Of a stretch of DNA of 64,000 bases, positions 34,592 through 44,206 are shown in pieces. The stretch is from Anaerohalosphaera lusitana (GTDB lineage: Bacteria; Planctomycetota; Phycisphaerae; Sedimentisphaerales; Anaerohalosphaeraceae). The stretch's first letter is position 1. Each line of letters starts with the position of its first letter. The notes under the pieces were generated by a model. It ran no database searches, had not been told where the DNA came from, and saw only the letters and a list, made by a program, of their open reading frames with translations. The stretch covers positions 1,364,001-1,428,000 of the forward strand of contig NZ_CP019791.1 of NCBI RefSeq assembly GCF_002007645.1, written 5' to 3'. Both the position numbers and the translations under genes were made by a program.

Positions 34592-36598
34592 ATGAAAAGA
34601 ATGACCATTTTTCTATGCATGGTTGTCATTGTCTGCCTTGCAGGTGTATCACAGGCCAAGCTTGTGGAATATCTGACATTCGATGCAGACGGCAGTGCGA
34701 TTGTGGGAGCCGACGCTGTTTTGAACGGTGATGCAGCAATAAGCACCGGAACGCAGGGCATCGTCGGCGAGGCCTTACAGCTTGACGGTGACGGCGATTT
34801 CGCAACCACACCTGGCTTTAAGGGTATTGGCGGCGCAAATCCGCGAACTGTTTCTCTGTGGGTCAAGACCAGTGTAAATCAGGCTGACGGTACTTTTTTC
34901 CTCGGCTGGGGTGATACCGGTTTTGGAAGTCGGGTTCGTTATGATCTTGGTCTTCAGTCGGGAACTTCCGATCAGCTTAGAAATGAGCTCAATGCGGGAG
35001 CAATCACCAGTGATACGGGTACGACCATAACTGACGATGCATGGCATCACATTGCCTTGACGTTCGATGGCACAACTACCACGTTTTACGTTGACGGCCA
35101 GGCTTACGGCACGTCCACCACATCAGTCAACACTACTACTACCGAGGATCTTGCGATTGGCACCGGTGTTCGTGAATCCGTTGAATGGGGAACGATGACT
35201 CGCTGGACTCAAGGCCTTATCGACGAGGTGCAGATATACGATGAGGCGCTCACTGCCACGGATATCTCGTACATGTACAGTAATCCGGGCGATGTTGCAT
35301 ATCCTATGGTTGCCTTGCAGAATCCTTCTAACGGTGAAGAACGTGTCAGCGTAACACCGGTGCTCGAGTGGTCCGTTCTTGGCGGCAGTTCGAGCCAGGA
35401 GACAATCACGGTGCGGCCGACAGATCCAAATGCAGCGGCTATAGTCACCGATGAGCCTGCAAGTTCGCCATATACTCTGCCAGTGACGCTGGATTACGGA
35501 ACCGAGTACGAGTGGAAGGTTGACGCTGTCATAGATGGTGTTGCGACGGCGGGTGAGTTTTCCACGTTTACCACCTTACCGGCAATTCCTGTCATAGATC
35601 AGCAGCCTCAGAGTGTGCTGGTATTTGGGGACGACCCCGTTTCACTGACTGTGGAAGTGACCAGTCCGTCTGCAGTATCTTATCAGTGGATGATAGATGA
35701 CGGAGATGGTGATACGGAAAACGATGTTGAAGTTCCCGGCGCTACTGATGCTGCCTTGAGCTTTGCTGCCGCAGCCGGCAATGAGGGTACATACTATTGC
35801 CTGGTAACCAATGATGGCGGTACAGTGTCAAGTGAGTCGGCAACGATTGCAGTCAAAAAGCTTGTCTGCAACTGGACCTTTGATGGGACGCTGGCTGATG
35901 CGACAGGAAATGGCTATGACGGAACTGTCCAGCAGCGTGATCCTAATACTACACAGGTAGCTAACTATGTTGCCGGCATCGATGGACAGGCGCTCGATGC
36001 TGATTCGATCATTGTTGAGCATGTCCTGCCCCAGCAGGAGACCTGGCAGGAGTACACAGTGACAGTCTGGGCCAAGTCGGATACTGAGACGCAGACATCA
36101 TATGCCGGTGTTTTCAACAACGGCAAAGCTGCTGCTGACGACTTCCAGATCGGCTGTGGCTCTACAGTTTATCGTTATAATGGTTCCGTAGCGTTTAATA
36201 ATATTGCTCCTTTGAGCACGACCGCATGGACCATGCTTACGGTGACTTGTGATGCCGCAGGCACCAAGGTATATGCCGATGGCTCATACGTTGGAGAAAA
36301 CAGTTCAAGACGAGTTGATTTTAGCAGATTTGCTGTTGGTGCCAACCGCGGTGACGGGCTCTTCTTTGATGGTGCTATAGATGACCTCAGGGTCTTTAAT
36401 TATGCACGAACTGCTGAAGAGGTTGCTGAAGATTACTACGCCATAACTGGTGAAGCCATATGTCTCACAAATCCTGACATGGACATCACCGGTCCAAACG
36501 GCGAACCTGACTGTGTAGTTGACCTCCACGATTTTGCGTCCTTCGCAGCAGGATGGATGGAATGCGGGCTGTGGCCTTTGGAAGCATGTCCGCAGTAG
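34592..36598 (+). CDS. Secreted LamG / Fn3-like / Ig-like / LamG / dockerin-like protein
   Basis: 668 aa. Signal peptide MKRMTIFLCMVVIVCLAGVSQA, LamG-1 (about 24-232; very close to the preceding protein), Fn3-like segment (about 240-325: VSVTPVLEWSVLGGSSSQETI, YEWKVDAVIDGV), Ig-like (about 330-420: IDQQPQSVLVFGDDPVSLTVEV, GTYYCLVTNDGG), LamG-2 (about 424-615) and a dockerin-like end (DCVVDLHDFASFAAGWMECG). LamG-2 and the tail closely match those of 15034-16602 in the second operon. No catalytic motif was seen. The modular layout suggests a glycan-binding or linking protein at the surface. A terminator hairpin follows. Confidence 0.75.
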   Translation: MKRMTIFLCMVVIVCLAGVSQAKLVEYLTFDADGSAIVGADAVLNGDAAISTGTQGIVGEALQLDGDGDFATTPGFKGIGGANPRTVSLWVKTSVNQADGTFFLGWGDTGFGSRVRYDLGLQSGTSDQLRNELNAGAITSDTGTTITDDAWHHIALTFDGTTTTFYVDGQAYGTSTTSVNTTTTEDLAIGTGVRESVEWGTMTRWTQGLIDEVQIYDEALTATDISYMYSNPGDVAYPMVALQNPSNGEERVSVTPVLEWSVLGGSSSQETITVRPTDPNAAAIVTDEPASSPYTLPVTLDYGTEYEWKVDAVIDGVATAGEFSTFTTLPAIPVIDQQPQSVLVFGDDPVSLTVEVTSPSAVSYQWMIDDGDGDTENDVEVPGATDAALSFAAAAGNEGTYYCLVTNDGGTVSSESATIAVKKLVCNWTFDGTLADATGNGYDGTVQQRDPNTTQVANYVAGIDGQALDADSIIVEHVLPQQETWQEYTVTVWAKSDTETQTSYAGVFNNGKAAADDFQIGCGSTVYRYNGSVAFNNIAPLSTTAWTMLTVTCDAAGTKVYADGSYVGENSSRRVDFSRFAVGANRGDGLFFDGAIDDLRVFNYARTAEEVAEDYYAITGEAICLTNPDMDITGPNGEPDCVVDLHDFASFAAGWMECGLWPLEACPQ

Positions 36599-36617
36599 TT
36601 TAGTTTACCCGAACAGT

Positions 36618-36651
36618 GTGGGAGTTCGGTTAATCCGAGCTCCCACTTTTT
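36618..36651 (+). terminator. Terminator hairpin
   Basis: GTGGGAGTTCGG (36618-36629) pairs with CCGAGCTCCCAC (36634-36645), followed by TTTTT. It sits between the second and third LamG genes of the block. Confidence 0.75.
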
Positions 36652-36689
36652 ATGAATACGGGTGCTTTTTTGATTGTGAAAGGTGAACC

Positions 36690-39245
36690 ATGAAGAAGAT
36701 TGTGATGTGTACGGCAATCGCCGCATGGTGTTTCATGGGGGTTGCAAACGCGAACCTTGTGCAGCATTTGACTTTTGATGTGGACGGCAGTGCGACCGTC
36801 GGTTATGACGCTTCCCTGCGTGATGGCGCCTATATAACCTCAGGCGGGCAGGGCAGATTCGGCGAAGCGCTGGCCCTGGACGGTTCCGGTGATATGGCCG
36901 TGATTGACGGCTATAAAGGTATTGGCGGTGCCGATCCGCGGACGGTTTCTCTATGGGTCAAAACCGCGGTCAACCAGTCCAACGGTACCTTTTTTATGGG
37001 TTGGGGCGACGCTGGATATGGAACCCGCGTGAGGTACGACTTCGGGCTTCAGGCCGGCACAACCGACCAGATCAGAAACGAACTTAACGCCGGTTATTCA
37101 TTGAGTTCTCGCGGAACCACGATAACTGACGATCAGTGGCATCATGTGGCACTTACCTGGGACGGCACAACGGCAACCTTCTACCTCGATGGGCAACTGT
37201 ACGGTACGGACCAGCCCGGAACCGTAAATACGACGCTAACCGAGGATGTGGTTATCGGCACAGGTATTCGGCAGGCATTCGCAGGATACACGGACAACAG
37301 ATGGACAGACGGTCTTATAGATGATGTCAGAATTTATGACACTGCTCTGCCTGCAACGGAGATTCAAAAGCTTTACCTGGGCAATGTACCGATGGTGGTT
37401 AATCCAACTCCTGCCGATGCGACCGATCATTTCGATCCGCTCGCAACGTTGAGCTGGGAGGTTTACAATGCTGAGAACGCTTCGTTAGAACTGAACATAG
37501 GTACGGATGTCGCCTGCAGCGATGTCGTCAGCGGGCTCGGCATAGGCTCGGCAACGAGCTACGATCTTTCGAATCTGCCCCTCGCATACGGCACGACCTA
37601 CTTCTGGCGTGTTGATGTTATTGATGGTGAGGAAGTTTACCAGGGACAGGTGTGGTCGTTTACAACCGGCGGCGTTGCGAGTGATCCTGACCCCGCCGAT
37701 GGGGGCAAGGCCGATAATGAGGCTCAGCCGTTCACATGGCAGGGCGATTCGCTGGTCTGCTCATATGACGTCTATTTTGGTACACTGAACGCTATGTCCT
37801 TCGTGGGTAATTATGAGACGGCATCGGTCAGCTATTCGCAACTTGCAGCCTCTCTGGGCGAGGTGCTGATACCTGCCGGCGAGTACCAATGGCGGGTCGA
37901 TACAATTGATTGTGCAGGTGAGCTGATGGTGACCGGGCAGGTCTGGACCGTTACAATGCCCGAGCCCGATGCAGTTATGATTGATGATTTCCGCGGCTAT
38001 GCTGATCAGGCCGCACTGGACGCGGTCTGGGCCGATGGAGACACTAACGGCAGCGGCACGGTCGCAGTTTACGATAAACTGACGGACGTGCTTTTCGTTG
38101 AGTTTGATGCGATAGGATCAGAGCCTTGCAAAGTATCGCGGACTTTTACTACAGCTCAGGACTGGGCCGGAACGGGCCGAGATACATTTTCATTTGAGTT
38201 CAGGGGCGTTGATGGTAACGGTCCCGATGATGTTTACATCGAGTTTTCGGATGGAACGAATACGGCACGCTTCACAAAGTCCGGGGCAGCAGTCAACGCG
38301 GAATGGAGCACGTGGTACATTCCTCTGGCGAAAATAAGCGATGCGGGGGTGGATACGTCAGGCATCACTGAGATTGCGGTTGGTACGATCCCGGCCGTCG
38401 GTTCGGCAGGCAACGGTGTGCTCGTAATTGATGAGTTCATGCTCTCGTTGCCGGGATGTATTGATGAGTTGAGGCCCGCGATGGACCTTACCGGCGACTG
38501 TGTGGTCGATATTGCTGATCTCGCAGAATTTGCCGACGACTGGATGATGAGCGATTTCGTTGTTACTGCGCAAACACGTCCCGCAGCGGTATGTGAATAT
38601 GATTTTGAAAATAGCCTGGCCGACAGTTCCGGCAACGGTTTTGACGGAGCAGTTGTGCCTTCAGGTGCAGCGGTAGTTTACGCCTCCGGGGGGATAGATA
38701 ATGACTCATGTGTATCGCTTGACGGCACATACCAGATCGAGCTGCCTGCTTCGGTTTTTAGCGGCATATCGAACGAGTTGACAATTTGCTGCTGGATGAA
38801 GGGCGGTGAAGGCCTTGAAGAATTTGAGTTCACCGGCGGCAGTTCAGCTAAACACGCAGTATGGGAAGATGCAGTCGCAGCGATCGAGCCGGGCCAGAGC
38901 GATTGGAAACATTATGCGGTTGTGATGGATTCGGCTGGTGAGGCTCGCTTTTATGTGGACGGCAAGCTGATCGCGATCGAGCAGGGTTTTGACAGCGGCA
39001 TACAGGGAACCAATTCAGGAACATCCGTCCTGCGGTACATGCCCTTTGCTGATGAGACTGACAGAATATACGTGGACGATCTGCAGGTATATGGGCAGGC
39101 CCTGACACAGCAACAGGTAGTAGACATTGCCTTCGGACCTGCGGGCCATGTTGTTCAGCCGATAAGCCCAATTTATACCGATGCCGACATCGATGCTACC
39201 GGCAGGGTCGATCTGGCTGATTTTGCTGAACTGCAAGATGAATAG
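36690..39245 (+). CDS. Secreted LamG multidomain protein with internal dockerin-like motif
   Basis: 851 aa. Signal peptide MKKIVMCTAIAAWCFMGVANA, LamG-1 (about 22-232), two Fn3-like segments (about 235-430: TSYDLSNLPLAYGTTYFWRVDV, YQWRVDTIDCAG), a beta-sandwich with FEFRGVDGNGPDDVYIEFSDGTNTARFTK and IGVGTIP-like text (about 430-590). A dockerin-like motif DLTGDCVVDIADLAEFADDWM follows (about 597-617), then LamG-2 (about 630-820), and finally a second, shortened dockerin-like end (DIDATGRVDLADFAELQDE) that stops before the usual W-x-D-C-G. The missing last residues may weaken anchoring. Same gene-block position as the other non-catalytic LamG proteins. Confidence 0.73.
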   Translation: MKKIVMCTAIAAWCFMGVANANLVQHLTFDVDGSATVGYDASLRDGAYITSGGQGRFGEALALDGSGDMAVIDGYKGIGGADPRTVSLWVKTAVNQSNGTFFMGWGDAGYGTRVRYDFGLQAGTTDQIRNELNAGYSLSSRGTTITDDQWHHVALTWDGTTATFYLDGQLYGTDQPGTVNTTLTEDVVIGTGIRQAFAGYTDNRWTDGLIDDVRIYDTALPATEIQKLYLGNVPMVVNPTPADATDHFDPLATLSWEVYNAENASLELNIGTDVACSDVVSGLGIGSATSYDLSNLPLAYGTTYFWRVDVIDGEEVYQGQVWSFTTGGVASDPDPADGGKADNEAQPFTWQGDSLVCSYDVYFGTLNAMSFVGNYETASVSYSQLAASLGEVLIPAGEYQWRVDTIDCAGELMVTGQVWTVTMPEPDAVMIDDFRGYADQAALDAVWADGDTNGSGTVAVYDKLTDVLFVEFDAIGSEPCKVSRTFTTAQDWAGTGRDTFSFEFRGVDGNGPDDVYIEFSDGTNTARFTKSGAAVNAEWSTWYIPLAKISDAGVDTSGITEIAVGTIPAVGSAGNGVLVIDEFMLSLPGCIDELRPAMDLTGDCVVDIADLAEFADDWMMSDFVVTAQTRPAAVCEYDFENSLADSSGNGFDGAVVPSGAAVVYASGGIDNDSCVSLDGTYQIELPASVFSGISNELTICCWMKGGEGLEEFEFTGGSSAKHAVWEDAVAAIEPGQSDWKHYAVVMDSAGEARFYVDGKLIAIEQGFDSGIQGTNSGTSVLRYMPFADETDRIYVDDLQVYGQALTQQQVVDIAFGPAGHVVQPISPIYTDADIDATGRVDLADFAELQDE

Positions 39246-39286
39246 TTGCAACGGAATACATTAACACATTATTTCAGGGATTTGTT

Positions 39287-40696
39287 ATGAATAGACGTGA
39301 GTTTTTGAAGACCGCAGCTTTTACGGCTGGTTCTGTAGCGGCTGGTGCGGCTGCAGGCAAAGCGGGTGAAGTGGCACTTTCCAATAAAGTCATGAACATG
39401 CGTACAGGCCGAAAAAGGCCAAACGTAATTTATATACTGGCCGACGACCTGGGCTATGCGGATCTGGGCAGTTTCGGACAAGAAAAGATCAACACGCCGA
39501 CGCTGGATCGCATGGCTGCCGAAGGCATGCGTATGACCCAGCATTATTCCGGCAGCACTGTATGTGCGCCTGCACGCTGCAGTCTCATGACCGGTCAGCA
39601 TACCGGCCACTGCTATATTCGCGGCAATGCAACGGTCGCACTCCGCCCGCAAGATTTCACAGTCGCCGAGATGTTCAAGCAGCATGGTTACGCTACCTCA
39701 TGCATCGGCAAGTGGGGACTGGGCGATCTGGGTACTACAGGTCACCCCAACGAAAAGGGATTCGATCACTTCTTCGGCTATCTGAGCCAGTTGAGGGCAC
39801 ACCATTATTACACTGATTATCTATGGCGGAACACCGAGAAGGTGCCGCTCAATGGTAAGACTTACAGCCATGACCTGATGACGCAGGAAGCTCTGAACTT
39901 TGTTGATGACAACAAGGACAATCCATTCTTCATGTATCTGGCTTTTACCATTCCGCACGCAGAGCTGCTCGTGCCTGAAGATTCGTTGGAAGAGTACCGT
40001 GAGCTAGGCTGGCCTGAGACTCCCTGGCCCGGCGGCCATTACGGCGCTCAGGAAACGCCCCGTGCAGCTTACGCAGCGATGGTCACCAGAATGGATCGGG
40101 ACATAAAAAGGCTCTTCGACCGGCTCAAAGAGCATGGTATCGACGAAGATACGTTAGTGATATTCACCAGCGACAACGGCCCCCATGCCGAGGGCGGCAA
40201 CGACTGGGCGTTTTTCGACAGCAACGGCCCGTTCCGCGGTATCAAGCGGGACCTGTACGAAGGTGGTATCCGCGAGCCGATGGTTGTCAGATGGCCGGGC
40301 AAGATCAAACCGGGTTCAAAAAGCGATCATATATCCGCCTTCTGGGATTTTATGCCCACCTGTGCGGACTTGCTGGGTGTTGAGCCCCCGTCGAGCACTG
40401 ACGGAAAATCGTTCCTGCCGGCCCTGCTGGGCAAAACACAGGAACAGCATGAGTATCTCTATTGGGAGTTCCACGAAGGCGGCGGAAAGCAGGCTGTTCG
40501 AAAAGGCAAGTGGAAAGGAATTCGTTTCAACCTTAAGAACGAGCCCAATCCGCCTGTGAACTTGTATAATCTGGACACTGATCCCGGAGAGACCACCAAT
40601 GTCGCAAGTGTTTATCCGGGCATTGCAGCGGAACTCAAGCAGCTGATGTTGGAGGCGCATGAAAGATCTCCCATTTTCAAATTTTATGGAGAATAA
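39287..40696 (+). CDS. Tat-exported S1 family sulfatase
   Basis: 469 aa. Tat signal NRREFLKTAAFTAGSVAAGAA. The formylglycine site is STVCAPARCSLMTG (CxPxR, Cys to be oxidised). Metal-binding text RPNVIYILADDLGYADLG lies near the N-terminus, IGKWGLGDLG follows, and VIFTSDNGPHAEGG and YLAFTIPHAEL lie later. It should remove sulfate esters from a polysaccharide or oligosaccharide in the periplasm. Substrate position is not predictable from sequence here. It lies 41 bases after the LamG gene and before GH89, in the third operon. No sulfatase-maturating enzyme gene is visible in the window. Confidence 0.92.
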   Translation: MNRREFLKTAAFTAGSVAAGAAAGKAGEVALSNKVMNMRTGRKRPNVIYILADDLGYADLGSFGQEKINTPTLDRMAAEGMRMTQHYSGSTVCAPARCSLMTGQHTGHCYIRGNATVALRPQDFTVAEMFKQHGYATSCIGKWGLGDLGTTGHPNEKGFDHFFGYLSQLRAHHYYTDYLWRNTEKVPLNGKTYSHDLMTQEALNFVDDNKDNPFFMYLAFTIPHAELLVPEDSLEEYRELGWPETPWPGGHYGAQETPRAAYAAMVTRMDRDIKRLFDRLKEHGIDEDTLVIFTSDNGPHAEGGNDWAFFDSNGPFRGIKRDLYEGGIREPMVVRWPGKIKPGSKSDHISAFWDFMPTCADLLGVEPPSSTDGKSFLPALLGKTQEQHEYLYWEFHEGGGKQAVRKGKWKGIRFNLKNEPNPPVNLYNLDTDPGETTNVASVYPGIAAELKQLMLEAHERSPIFKFYGE

Positions 40697-40806
40697 TCAT
40701 TCGTCACAAGACACAAGCAATGTTCGTATGCACTGCCGGCGTAGAGGTTTTAAAAAAGTTGGATAATACTGCCTAATTGCAGATTGGGAATAATTCAGGA
40801 AAAAAT

Positions 40807-43041
40807 ATGAAAATCAATATCAAAATAATTAATCTTGCTTTAGTGTTGCCGATGTTTGCAATTACAGCTCCTGCTTCAGCGGACCCTCTGGATGCTGCGC
40901 AGGGCGTAATCTTGCGTAACACGCCTGACCATGCAGATCAATTTATACTCGAGCAGATACCGGAAGTTGACGGCCGTGATGTTTTCGAGATCGACATCGA
41001 CCACTCTAAAGACAAGATCATCCTTAAGGGATCTTCAGCCGTTGCGATCTCCAGTGCATATAACTGGTACCTCCGTTATGTGGCTAACTGTAACATTTCC
41101 TGGTGTGGTACACAGCTGGATCTGCCCGCAAAACTCCCACAGTCAGATGAGACGATCCGCAAGGAAAGTCCATACAAGCATGGCTATTATCTGAACTACT
41201 GCACGCTAAATTATACTATGTCCTTCTGGGACTGGAGTCGCTGGGAAAAGGAGCTTGACTACATGGCTATGCAGGGCATTGATTTGGCCCTTGCACCGGT
41301 TGGCGTTGAAGCAGTCTGGCAGGAGACACTTAAAAACTACAATTTCACCGATGAAGAGATCAAGGAATTCATATGCGGCCCGTCATTTTTCGCATGGTGG
41401 CTAATGGGCAATCTAGAGGGGTGGGGCGGGCCTCTACCCCAGGACTGGATCAATGAGCATGTTGTTCTGCAGAAAAAAATTCTCGCTCGGATGCGCGAAC
41501 TGGAGATCGAACCGGTTATGCCTGCTTTCTACGGTATGGTTCCCAATAAGCTGAGGGAAAAATATCCCTCGGCCGACATCCGTAGTCAAGGCGGCTGGGC
41601 AGGCGGTTTTAAGCGTCCCGCCTTCATTTCGCCAACTGACCCGCTCTTCGCTAAAATGGCCAGCACCTTCTATTCTGAGCAGAAAGAATTATTCGGCACA
41701 TGCAAGTACTTCTCAGGTGACCCCTTCCACGAAGGCGGCTCCACTGCGGGAATTGACCTAAATCAGGCAGGCTCAAATATAATGAATGCCATGCACACTG
41801 TTTCCTCAGATGCTGTCTGGGTTTTGCAGGGTTGGCATAACAATCCTCGTGATGCGCTCATGGCAAATGTTCCCAAGGAAAAAACTCTCATTCTCGACCT
41901 TGACTGCGATAACCGGCCGCAGTGGGCCCACCGCAATGGTTGGAAGGGCAAACCCTGGTCGTGGTGCATGATTCATAACTTTGGCGGCAATACGGGTATG
42001 TTCGGGCGAATGGAAGTCGTTGCAACCGAACCTGTAAAGGCATTGAACGCGGCAAACGGCGGGAATCTCGTTGCCATCGGGGCAATACCTGAGGGTATCG
42101 AAACAAACCCGGTAATTTACGAGTTGCTCTGGGATATGCGATGGCGGTCACAGACGCCTGATATGGTCGACTGGACCAACAAATATGCCCACCGCCGTTA
42201 TGGCAAAGACTTGCCTGAAACTGCCCGCGCATGGCAGGCTCTCCGCACCTCTATCTATGGCAAACCAATGACCAAGCCATCTCAGCAGGGCACCAGCGAA
42301 TCTATCATATGCGCCCGTCCTGCAAAACAGATTAACAAGGTGTCCAGTTGGGGAACTTCTAAAATCTACTTCGACCCACAGGAAGTCTTCGCTGCGTGGG
42401 AAGATATGCTTGCTGCCGCCGATCAGCTCGGGGATGTTGACACTTACCGGTACGATCTTGCCACGATAACTCGCCAGGTGCTGGCCAATTTTGCCCAGCC
42501 GGTACATAAGCGGATGATAGTCGCCTTCGAGGCAGGTAATCAAGAGCAATTCAAGCGATGGTCCGATAGATTTCTCAAACTGCTGGACGATCAGGACCGC
42601 ATCTGCTCAACCCGTTCTGAGTTTATGCTCGGCCCCTGGATCGCTGAAGCCCGGACATGGGGCCGAACACCTCAACAGAAAGACTTGCACGAATTCAACG
42701 CTCGCACTCTTATCACAACCTGGTCCTATAGAAACTCAAATCTCCATGAGTATGCACACCGCGAATGGTCCGGTCTGATTTCGGATTTTTACAAGCCCCG
42801 CTGGCAGATGTTCATAAAAGAACTTGCTTCACAGTTGGAAGGCAATCCTGCCCGCAAGATTAATTATTATGCTGAGTTTGAAAAAGGCTGGACTCAGCAG
42901 ACAAAATCTTATCCTGAAACACCTCAGACTGACACAGTTACCGTTGCACGCGAAATCCATAGCAGGTACGAGCAATTCATAAAGTCTGTCTACAATTTCA
43001 GCTCCCCGAGCGATAAAACTAACAGCTCACTGGCCCCTTAA
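40807..43041 (+). CDS. GH89 alpha-N-acetylglucosaminidase
   Basis: About 744 aa from ATG 40807 (CAGGA before it). Signal peptide ending near PASA. The N-terminal domain (about 20-110) precedes the barrel (YKHGYYLNYCTLNYTMSFWDWSRWEKELDYMAMQGIDLALAPVG, AWWLMGNLEGWGGPLPQDW, YFSGDPFHEGGSTAG). WCMIHNFGGNTGMFGRMEVV and AIPEGIETNPVIYELLWDMRW correspond to human NAGLU segments. The Glu of HEGG and the Glu of PEGIE align with its two catalytic glutamates. The enzyme releases terminal alpha-linked N-acetylglucosamine. No dockerin-like tail. Such a substrate is not part of ulvan, so this block probably serves another glycan, for example a host-type or algal glycoconjugate. Confidence 0.93.
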   Translation: MKINIKIINLALVLPMFAITAPASADPLDAAQGVILRNTPDHADQFILEQIPEVDGRDVFEIDIDHSKDKIILKGSSAVAISSAYNWYLRYVANCNISWCGTQLDLPAKLPQSDETIRKESPYKHGYYLNYCTLNYTMSFWDWSRWEKELDYMAMQGIDLALAPVGVEAVWQETLKNYNFTDEEIKEFICGPSFFAWWLMGNLEGWGGPLPQDWINEHVVLQKKILARMRELEIEPVMPAFYGMVPNKLREKYPSADIRSQGGWAGGFKRPAFISPTDPLFAKMASTFYSEQKELFGTCKYFSGDPFHEGGSTAGIDLNQAGSNIMNAMHTVSSDAVWVLQGWHNNPRDALMANVPKEKTLILDLDCDNRPQWAHRNGWKGKPWSWCMIHNFGGNTGMFGRMEVVATEPVKALNAANGGNLVAIGAIPEGIETNPVIYELLWDMRWRSQTPDMVDWTNKYAHRRYGKDLPETARAWQALRTSIYGKPMTKPSQQGTSESIICARPAKQINKVSSWGTSKIYFDPQEVFAAWEDMLAAADQLGDVDTYRYDLATITRQVLANFAQPVHKRMIVAFEAGNQEQFKRWSDRFLKLLDDQDRICSTRSEFMLGPWIAEARTWGRTPQQKDLHEFNARTLITTWSYRNSNLHEYAHREWSGLISDFYKPRWQMFIKELASQLEGNPARKINYYAEFEKGWTQQTKSYPETPQTDTVTVAREIHSRYEQFIKSVYNFSSPSDKTNSSLAP

Positions 43042-43114
43042 CGAATCTGCCCCTGATATCGCTGGAGATTGCGTTCTAGATCGTTATGAGACAAGAATAA
43101 AGAAAGGCAAATCA

Positions 43115-43888
43115 ATGAATAGAAAAGCATTCACACTTATTGAACTTCTGGTTGTAATATCAATTATTGCACTGCTGCTTGCGATCATGATGCCGGCGTT
43201 GTCGATGGTCAAAGAGAAAGCAAGAGGCGTAGTTGGTATGTCTCGGGTTAAGCAGTGGGGGCTATGCTATCAGCTGTTCAGTAACGATCACGATGGCAGC
43301 TTCCCGGAATTCAAAACTGAAACTACAAATACCACATTCATGTATGACCTTAAGGACTACTATTCCGACATAGACGAGATGCGTTTCTGTCCTTCTGCCA
43401 AGAAAATCTCACAATCTAACCCAACGGGTATGCAGCAGGGAAGTTTTTTCGGAAGCACGCTCGAGGCCTGGAAGGTCAATGTCCAGGAAGCCATTTGGAT
43501 GGAGGATGATGACATCGGAGCGGGAAGCTATGGTGAAAACTCTTACATCAGAAAGCTGGAGGGCAGCTCTAAAACCTGGGGCCGTGCAAACATGCCGCGG
43601 GCGAATACGGTTCCTGTGCTCATGGATGCACGTTGGAACAATGCCTGGCCGGACAACAATCAGCCGCTTCGCCGTTCCGCAACAACGGACCAGGAGTTTT
43701 ATGATGCCGGCAATTGGAGCAGTATTTCCTGCTTTGTTATGAGAAGGCATGGCGACGGCATCAACATGACCATGGCTGACGGTAGCGCTCAGAAAGTCGA
43801 TGCCGAAGAACTCTGGCAGTTGAGATGGAATCGCCAGTTTGAACGCGAGGGAGAGAAGGATCTCAGTTTTATGAAGTGGAACAGGTAA
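43115..43888 (+). CDS. Prepilin-type protein with H-x-DG signature (DUF1559-like)
   Basis: 257 aa. NRKAFTLIELLVVISIIALLLAIMMPALSMVKEKARG is the prepilin cleavage and helix signal (A|FTLIE in place of G|FTLIE). The C-terminal motif RRHGDGINMTMADGSAQKV fits H-x9-DG. AAGAAAGG lies before the ATG. It ends the third operon, directly after the GH89 gene. See the similar gene at 23896 for function; the Ala before the cleavage site is accepted by some prepilin peptidases but less common. Confidence 0.83.
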   Translation: MNRKAFTLIELLVVISIIALLLAIMMPALSMVKEKARGVVGMSRVKQWGLCYQLFSNDHDGSFPEFKTETTNTTFMYDLKDYYSDIDEMRFCPSAKKISQSNPTGMQQGSFFGSTLEAWKVNVQEAIWMEDDDIGAGSYGENSYIRKLEGSSKTWGRANMPRANTVPVLMDARWNNAWPDNNQPLRRSATTDQEFYDAGNWSSISCFVMRRHGDGINMTMADGSAQKVDAEELWQLRWNRQFEREGEKDLSFMKWNR

Positions 43889-43944
43889 ATATGAAACCAA
43901 GTCAGCTAAGGGATTTGCCCGAAAGAATCCTTAACTGAACAGTA

Positions 43945-44104
43945 GAAGCCGTTTCAAAATTCAGATTTGCCTATCGGCGGCCCTTTCTTAGCCTGGCTGC
44001 GTTTAGCAAAATCGGCCATAGTTACGACTATTACTAATTTTACTCGCCTTGCCAGTACAAAAAATTGCTCACCGGCAAGCCACGAGCAGTTTCGAAACAG
44101 CTTC
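43945..44104. mobile_element. 160-bp MITE with IS630-type ends
   Basis: GAAGCCGTTTCAAAA at the left end and TTTCGAAACAGCTTC at the right end are inverted repeats, each flanked by TA (43943-43944 and 44105-44106), as expected for IS630/Tc1 insertion. The left end shares GCCGTTTCAAAA with the IS630 element at 60983. It has no ORF. A second internal pairing (TTGCCTATCGG with CACCGGCAAG) adds structure. Confidence 0.7.
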
Positions 44105-44128
44105 TAGACAGTGAGGAAGGGCTCGTGC

Positions 44129-44206
44129 GTGAGATTTGCGGTAGTTATGCTTCTCGTTTGCTGCATGGAAGATGTCCTGGCCGCTGAGATTGTTTTTATA
44201 TTATAA
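44129..44206 (+). pseudogene. Short leader-peptide-like ORF, possible cut start of a secreted protein
   Basis: GTG 44129, with GAGGAAGG upstream, encodes a 25-residue hydrophobic peptide (VRFAVVMLLVCCMEDVLAAEIV) that reads like a signal peptide ending at VLAA, then stops. It lies just after the MITE. It may be the remaining start of a destroyed gene. The rest of 44207-44530 holds nothing I can support. Confidence 0.25.
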
